NCBI GenBank assembly: GCA_001749745.1
Contig: JWTM01000541.1
Location: 212,225-276,224, forward strand
DNA length: 64,000 nt
From: Candidatus Marispirochaeta associata
GTDB lineage: Bacteria > Spirochaetota > Spirochaetia > JC444 > Marispirochaetaceae
Direction of reading: 5' to 3'
Position 1 is the stretch's first letter. Each line of letters opens with the position of its first letter. This document shows positions 60,320 through 64,000 of this stretch, one piece after another. The translations under genes were made by a program, and so were the position numbers. Below the pieces are notes generated by a model. That model had not been told where the DNA came from. It searched no databases and saw nothing but the letters and a program-made list of their open reading frames with translations.

Positions 60320-61711
60320 ATGAGAAGAAAAAATACTCCCAACGTGATTGTTTTCCTGACTGATCAACAACGATTTGATACTACCGGTATTCATGGCAAT
60401 CCAATGAATATCACTCCCAATTTTGATCGAATGGCGGCGGAGGGAGCAGATATTCATTACTCATTTACCTGTCAGCCTATTTGTTCTCCGGCACGATCGT
60501 GTCTACAGACTAGTAGATACGCCACTGAAACAGGTGTATTCAAGAACGGGATCTCGCTTGCTAGGGATGATGAAACATTAGCAAAGGTTTTTTCCCGAGC
60601 CGGATACCGGACCGCATACTTTGGAAAGTGGCACCTTGCGGCAGATACCGACGGTCCGGTACAAGAGGAGGATCGAGGTGGCTACCAGGATTGGCTTGCG
60701 GCAAACATTCTGGAGTTCAATTCGAATGAGTACAGTACTACCATGTTTGATTCGCAGAATCAGCCTCATGAATTGTATGGGTACAGGGCAGATGCAGTCG
60801 CCGATTCAGCGATGGAGTATATCAAATCCCACCGTAACGAACCGTTCTTTCTCTTTCTCTCATTAATCGAACCGCATCACCAGAATGATAGGGATAATTA
60901 TCCGGCTCCTGAAGGTTATGCCGATCAGTATAATGATCCGTGGCTACCGGCTGATCTGAAGGTTCTTTTAGGGAATCAGCACCAATCTTTGGCTGGATAC
61001 TATGGGATGGTTAAACGCATAGATGAAGTTCTGGGACGTCTTAGGGATCTACTGAAAAGTACGGAATTAGATAAAGAGACGATACTGCTGTTCACCTCGG
61101 ATCATGGATGCCACTTTAAAACGCGAAACAGTGAGTATAAGCGTTCGCCCCATGACAGCTCTTTGCGGGTTCCTTCTGCGGTATGCGGACCTGGGTTCTG
61201 GGGCCGGGGTAGAATCAATAGGCTGGTCAATATAGTCGATATCGCACCCACGCTGATTGAAGCATGCGGACTCGAGGTTCCCGCTTCCATGCAAGGGGAG
61301 TCATTCTATCAGGCAGATGATTGTCGGCTCTATGAACCGGAGATGGGTGACGATATCTTTTTTCAATTGAGTGAGGTTGAGTGCGGCCGCGGAGTACGCA
61401 CCAGAAGATGGAAGTACGCGGTTGTGAATAGAAACGTTGATCCGTTTGAGGTTGCTGGTGCCGACGAATATCGTGAAGAATACCTCTACGACCTCTATGC
61501 CGATCCGCATGAGCTGACGAATATTATCTCGCTTCCTCAGTATGCAGAATTGAGAAGGAAGTTGAAGACGAGACTTCTACAACGGATCCGCGACATTGAG
61601 GGACTTGAGCCGCATATTGTCACTATTGAGTCTGACTCTGTTGATGCGGGGAATTCACAAATGTGGGGTGCCGGACAACGTAAGGTGTATCCTGATGAGA
61701 TTGACTTATAG
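60320..61711 (+). CDS. Cytoplasmic sulfatase (type I, Cys-type)
   Basis: 463 residues, no signal peptide. The formylglycine motif is CSPAR at 55-59 (QPICSPARSCLQTSRY), which needs conversion of Cys55 by a maturase not present here. Metal-site residues lie in IVFLTDQQRFD (Asp15, Gln16) and in LLFTSDHGCHFK. Further family landmarks: YFGKWHLA and DIAPTLIEACGLEVP. It should hydrolyse a sulfate ester from the imported sugar inside the cell. A remaining possibility is a phosphonate or phosphodiester substrate. Last gene of the sugar locus, 13 bases after the permease. Confidence 0.88.
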   Translation: MRRKNTPNVIVFLTDQQRFDTTGIHGNPMNITPNFDRMAAEGADIHYSFTCQPICSPARSCLQTSRYATETGVFKNGISLARDDETLAKVFSRAGYRTAYFGKWHLAADTDGPVQEEDRGGYQDWLAANILEFNSNEYSTTMFDSQNQPHELYGYRADAVADSAMEYIKSHRNEPFFLFLSLIEPHHQNDRDNYPAPEGYADQYNDPWLPADLKVLLGNQHQSLAGYYGMVKRIDEVLGRLRDLLKSTELDKETILLFTSDHGCHFKTRNSEYKRSPHDSSLRVPSAVCGPGFWGRGRINRLVNIVDIAPTLIEACGLEVPASMQGESFYQADDCRLYEPEMGDDIFFQLSEVECGRGVRTRRWKYAVVNRNVDPFEVAGADEYREEYLYDLYADPHELTNIISLPQYAELRRKLKTRLLQRIRDIEGLEPHIVTIESDSVDAGNSQMWGAGQRKVYPDEIDL

Positions 61712-61782
61712 GTTTTAGAGCTGGCAATCTGAGATAGATCATGCTATACCTAGAGTAGAGAACTACTACGGGAGTAAGACGC

Positions 61783-62610
61783 ATGATCAATCAGGATACC
61801 TTCTACGGTTTTAAGGGCCGGGAACTCTTCTACCGCTCGGTAGAGCCGGATAATGCCAAAGCGGTGGTGCTTATTCTTCACGGCTACGGTGAGCACTCCG
61901 GGCGCTACGAGCATGTGCTGGACGCCTTCGAGAGTCGCGGCTATGCCGCCTACGCTCCGGATCACCGCGGTCACGGCCGCAGCCAGAAGGTCTTCGGCGA
62001 TCTGGAGGGGCGCAAGAAGATTCGGGAGGATGTGCGCATCCTGACCCAGATCGCGAAGCAGAACCATCCGGGGATCCCCTGCGTACTTCTGGGACACAGC
62101 ATGGGCGGCATGCTGGCTCTCTTTCAGCTGCTCGCCTACCAGGCCGACTACGATGTGGCTATTTTAAGCGCGCCGGCAATCCTGCTCCCCGACGGGGTTA
62201 GCCCGCTGGTCAAGGCCCTGGCCGGCGGGATCGCGGCGGTGGCTCCCAACCTGCCGATCCAGGAGCTCGATCTCTCCGAAGCCACCCGCAATATGGAGAT
62301 GCGCGCCAAGGATGATCAGGATCCGCTCCAGTATCGGGGCAAGGCGCGGGCCCGCACCGGCCATGAGACGATCCGCGCCCAGGAGGAGATCCAGGCCGGT
62401 CTGGGTACGATCACCCTGCCGCTTCTGGTGATGCACGGAACCGAGGATAAGGTAATCAACCGGGAGGCCAGCGAGATGGTCTACCGCAGCATCAAGAGCC
62501 GGGATAAGACCCGGAAAATTTGGGACGGACTCTATCACGAAATCATGAACGAGCCGGAACGGGAGGAGGTCTTTGCGTTCCTCTTTGCCTGGCTCGAGGA
62601 AAGGCTGTAG
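61783..62610 (+). CDS. Alpha/beta hydrolase, monoacylglycerol-lipase-like
   Basis: 275 residues. HGYGEHSGRYEHVLDAF and the cap follow the bacterial/human MGL pattern. Nucleophile serine in LLGHSMGGMLAL (about residue 108), acid aspartate in MHGTEDKVIN and catalytic histidine in GLYHEIMNEPE. No signal peptide. It hydrolyses monoglycerides or lysophospholipids. GC-rich codon use distinguishes it from the adjacent sugar locus, so it is probably a resident gene. GGGAG precedes the ATG. The IS110 element begins just after its stop. Confidence 0.88.
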   Translation: MINQDTFYGFKGRELFYRSVEPDNAKAVVLILHGYGEHSGRYEHVLDAFESRGYAAYAPDHRGHGRSQKVFGDLEGRKKIREDVRILTQIAKQNHPGIPCVLLGHSMGGMLALFQLLAYQADYDVAILSAPAILLPDGVSPLVKALAGGIAAVAPNLPIQELDLSEATRNMEMRAKDDQDPLQYRGKARARTGHETIRAQEEIQAGLGTITLPLLVMHGTEDKVINREASEMVYRSIKSRDKTRKIWDGLYHEIMNEPEREEVFAFLFAWLEERL

Positions 62611-62656
62611 ATAAGGAGGAATGATAAAAACTAACCGTGAGCTGGTGGGTTTGATA

Positions 62657-62817
62657 TCTTGTCCGTGAGGATTCTCGGACAGGAGAGGCTACCGTTCGTC
62701 ATAGAATTTGGCCTGCGAGGCCGTTAAGGAGAATGAGGAGCCGTAGCCGCAGCATTCACTGACCTGCGAGGTCGGATAGGAGACTGGAGAGAACCTACCG
62801 TACAGGGACCTGTCCTG
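62657..62817 (+). ncRNA. Candidate bridge RNA of the IS110 element
   Basis: Left-end non-coding DNA upstream of the recombinase carries, in order, a 9-bp hairpin TCTTGTCCG / CGGACAGGA (62657-62684), two near-identical 13-base hairpins GGCCT-GCG-AGGCC (62710-62722) and GACCT-GCG-AGGTC (62761-62773), each followed by a similar purine-rich stretch, and a CAGGG/TCCTG hairpin (62803-62817). IS110 elements use a left-end RNA with a 5' hairpin and two guide loops. The layout agrees; guide assignment is hypothetical. Confidence 0.55.
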
Positions 62818-62854
62818 AAGACTCAACGATACCAATCGAGAGGAGAGAACAGGG

Positions 62855-63958
62855 ATGAGACTGAGTATCGGTGTGGATCTGCATAAGAGTCAGTTCACGG
62901 TGTACTGGAAGCCGGAGAAATCGAGCGAAGGGAAATTCGCCCGTTTTTCGACAACCGAAGCCGGGTACGGGGCCTTCGAACACCAGGTGTTATCTGCGAT
63001 TAGTCAGGGTATCGATGTCGCCATGGCTGTCGAGACGACGGGAAACGCCCGGTATTTCCGGGCGCGAATGCAGCGGCTCGGAGCGCGGGTGGTGGTCGTG
63101 AACTCCTTGAAGTTCAAGGTGATAACCCAGTCGGTGAACAAGACCGACCGGCGGGACGCCTCGACGCTTGCGGAGTTCCTGGAGAAGGATATGTTGCCCG
63201 AAGCCGTACTGTGCAGCGAAGAAAGCGAAAAACTGAGGCGACTGTTGAAGGTGCGGAAGCGACTGGTAGAGTCGATTGTAGTCATCAAGAATCAGCTCCA
63301 CGCGCTGCTGTTGGATGTCGGGATAGAGTCGATTCGAGGACAGTTGCAAAGCAAAAAAGAGCGCCGACGGGTACAAAACGTGCTCGCAGCACATACTCTC
63401 GCCGGCGCAGCGGTAGAACCGCTATTTGAAACGATAGATCAGTTAAGCGACCAAGTCAAGAAGATTGAGAAGGTCATCGAAGAGCTGACCAGTGATGATG
63501 CGACGGTCAAGCTGTTGAAAACGATCCCCGGAGTAGGGTTCGTGACGGCGGCAACATTGCGAGCCTGGATAGACGATATTGGACGATTCGATCGTCCCCA
63601 ACAGCTGGCCGCGTATGCGGGAATAGTCCCGTGGGTACAGTCCTCGAACGAGACGGTACGCTACGGCCGGATAACAAAACGGGGACCTTCAGAGTTGAGA
63701 ACGGCGCTGGTACAGGCGGTGCTGGGTATGGTGAGGTTGAAACGGGTGACAGGGACCTGGCGCATCATGACCAGGTATGACCGGATGAAGCGAGAGAAAG
63801 GATCAGGACGGAGCATCATCGCGACCGCTCGGCTTTTGAGTGAGATCATCTGGCATATGCTGACCAAAAGCGAACCGTTTGATCCGCTTCGGATGACTGA
63901 TTCAGAGATGCGCCGCAAGGCGCGGGAAATGCGTGCGGCAGCATTCAATGCCGCTTAG
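62855..63958 (+). CDS. IS110-family transposase (DEDD recombinase)
   Basis: 367 residues. The RuvC-like domain has the DEDD residues Asp8 (IGVDLHKSQF), Glu60 (MAVETTGNARYF), Asp98 and Asp101 (NKTDRRDASTLAEFL). A coiled region (about 120-225) precedes the C-terminal Transposase_20 domain with KTIPGVGFVTAATLRAWI, LAAYAGIVPWVQSS and RYGRITKRGPSELRTALVQA, which carries the serine region. It appears full-length. GAGAGGAG precedes the ATG. With its RNA it should cut and paste at a short programmed target. Confidence 0.93.
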   Translation: MRLSIGVDLHKSQFTVYWKPEKSSEGKFARFSTTEAGYGAFEHQVLSAISQGIDVAMAVETTGNARYFRARMQRLGARVVVVNSLKFKVITQSVNKTDRRDASTLAEFLEKDMLPEAVLCSEESEKLRRLLKVRKRLVESIVVIKNQLHALLLDVGIESIRGQLQSKKERRRVQNVLAAHTLAGAAVEPLFETIDQLSDQVKKIEKVIEELTSDDATVKLLKTIPGVGFVTAATLRAWIDDIGRFDRPQQLAAYAGIVPWVQSSNETVRYGRITKRGPSELRTALVQAVLGMVRLKRVTGTWRIMTRYDRMKREKGSGRSIIATARLLSEIIWHMLTKSEPFDPLRMTDSEMRRKAREMRAAAFNAA

Positions 63959-64000
63959 ACAGTGTGAGTCTTACGGCTCACGGTTGACTTTTTATAGGAG

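Larger units (their letters stand above)
62626..63993 (+). mobile_element. IS110-family insertion sequence (right end near or at the window edge)
   Basis: An IS110-type transposase gene sits inside about 229 bases of left and at least 35 bases of right non-coding DNA. Inverted repeats AAAAACTAACCGTGAGC at 62626-62642 and GCTCACGGTTGACTTTTT at 63976-63993 mark the likely ends, with a 10-base perfect core AACCGTGAGC. True boundaries may extend about 7-10 bases further on each side (see findings). The long left flank suits the IS110 subgroup; inverted repeats are more typical of the IS1111 subgroup. Confidence 0.75.

Noticed and set aside
62710..62773. Twin CCTGCGAGG hairpins as an ordinary short repeat or terminator
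   Set aside because: They lie in the left-end non-coding region of an IS110 element, lack T-tracts, and are followed by similar sequences, so a role in the element's RNA is the better explanation.
1..64000. CRISPR array or tRNA genes
   Set aside because: I found no regularly spaced direct repeats and no tRNA-like cloverleaf with a GTTCRANNC arm in the intergenic stretches.

Overview
The window looks like a chromosomal segment of a free-living spirochaete (Spirochaeta-like; this is inferred, no rRNA is present). Pointers are diderm lipopolysaccharide-export genes, several secreted proteins with an A-[GE]-G-Q motif where a lipobox would be expected, HPr/HPr kinase beside rpoN, a sodium-pump decarboxylase set, GTP-dependent PEP carboxykinase and chemotaxis genes. 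Most genes are GC-rich. Two stretches (about 45.0-49.9 kb and 55.6-61.7 kb) read clearly AT-richer, suggesting different ancestry. GTG and TTG starts are common. I see no tRNA, rRNA or CRISPR array.

Layout. 0-6 kb (minus): a partial lipoprotein, a large OmpA-type protein with SPNGDG repeats, a sugar-lactone oxidase, a ThrH-like phosphatase and an outer-membrane barrel protein. 6-13 kb: a DsrE-like protein, a HEAT-repeat membrane protein, an adenylate cyclase and a DUF302/CopB copper-export pair. 13-18.5 kb: an FMN riboswitch, the complete ribD-ribE-ribBA-ribH operon, and a uracil permease behind an unexplained structured leader. 18.6-21.5 kb: uvrC and a degenerate EEP-fold protein. 21.5-33.4 kb (minus): one long, tightly packed series pyrG-lptC-lptA-lptB-rpoN-hpf-hprK-ptsH-DUF4390-ntrY-ntrX-lexA-holA, with good promoters before pyrG and rpoN. 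33.4-41 kb: a bifunctional-nuclease-like protein, cheR-cheB, an RseC-like protein overlapping a YmdB-like protein with an altered metal site, Hsp20 with a 41-residue membrane protein, and a large hybrid histidine kinase.

41-44.3 kb holds oadG-oadA-oadB (Na+-pumping oxaloacetate decarboxylase). 45-50 kb holds a barrel/transglutaminase/TPR protein followed by an LVIVD-repeat lipoprotein. 50-55.6 kb holds a DHH phosphoesterase, an acyl-ACP thioesterase, a leader-peptide-bearing RNHCP-rsgA operon and pckG. 55.6-61.7 kb is a carbohydrate locus: a GntR regulator fused to a solute-binding-protein fold, an ABC binding protein, two permeases and a cytoplasmic sulfatase. The window ends with a monoglyceride-lipase-like hydrolase and an IS110-family element.

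The strongest candidates for something new are: (1) the IS110 element, whose 5' non-coding region has the look of a bridge RNA and carries short matches to both of its flanks; (2) the RNHCP-rsgA leader, with an 11-residue ORF followed immediately by a large hairpin; (3) the GntR/solute-binding-fold regulator sitting beside an ABC binding protein of the same fold; (4) the uracil-permease leader, with an internal terminator and a 14-bp closing helix.
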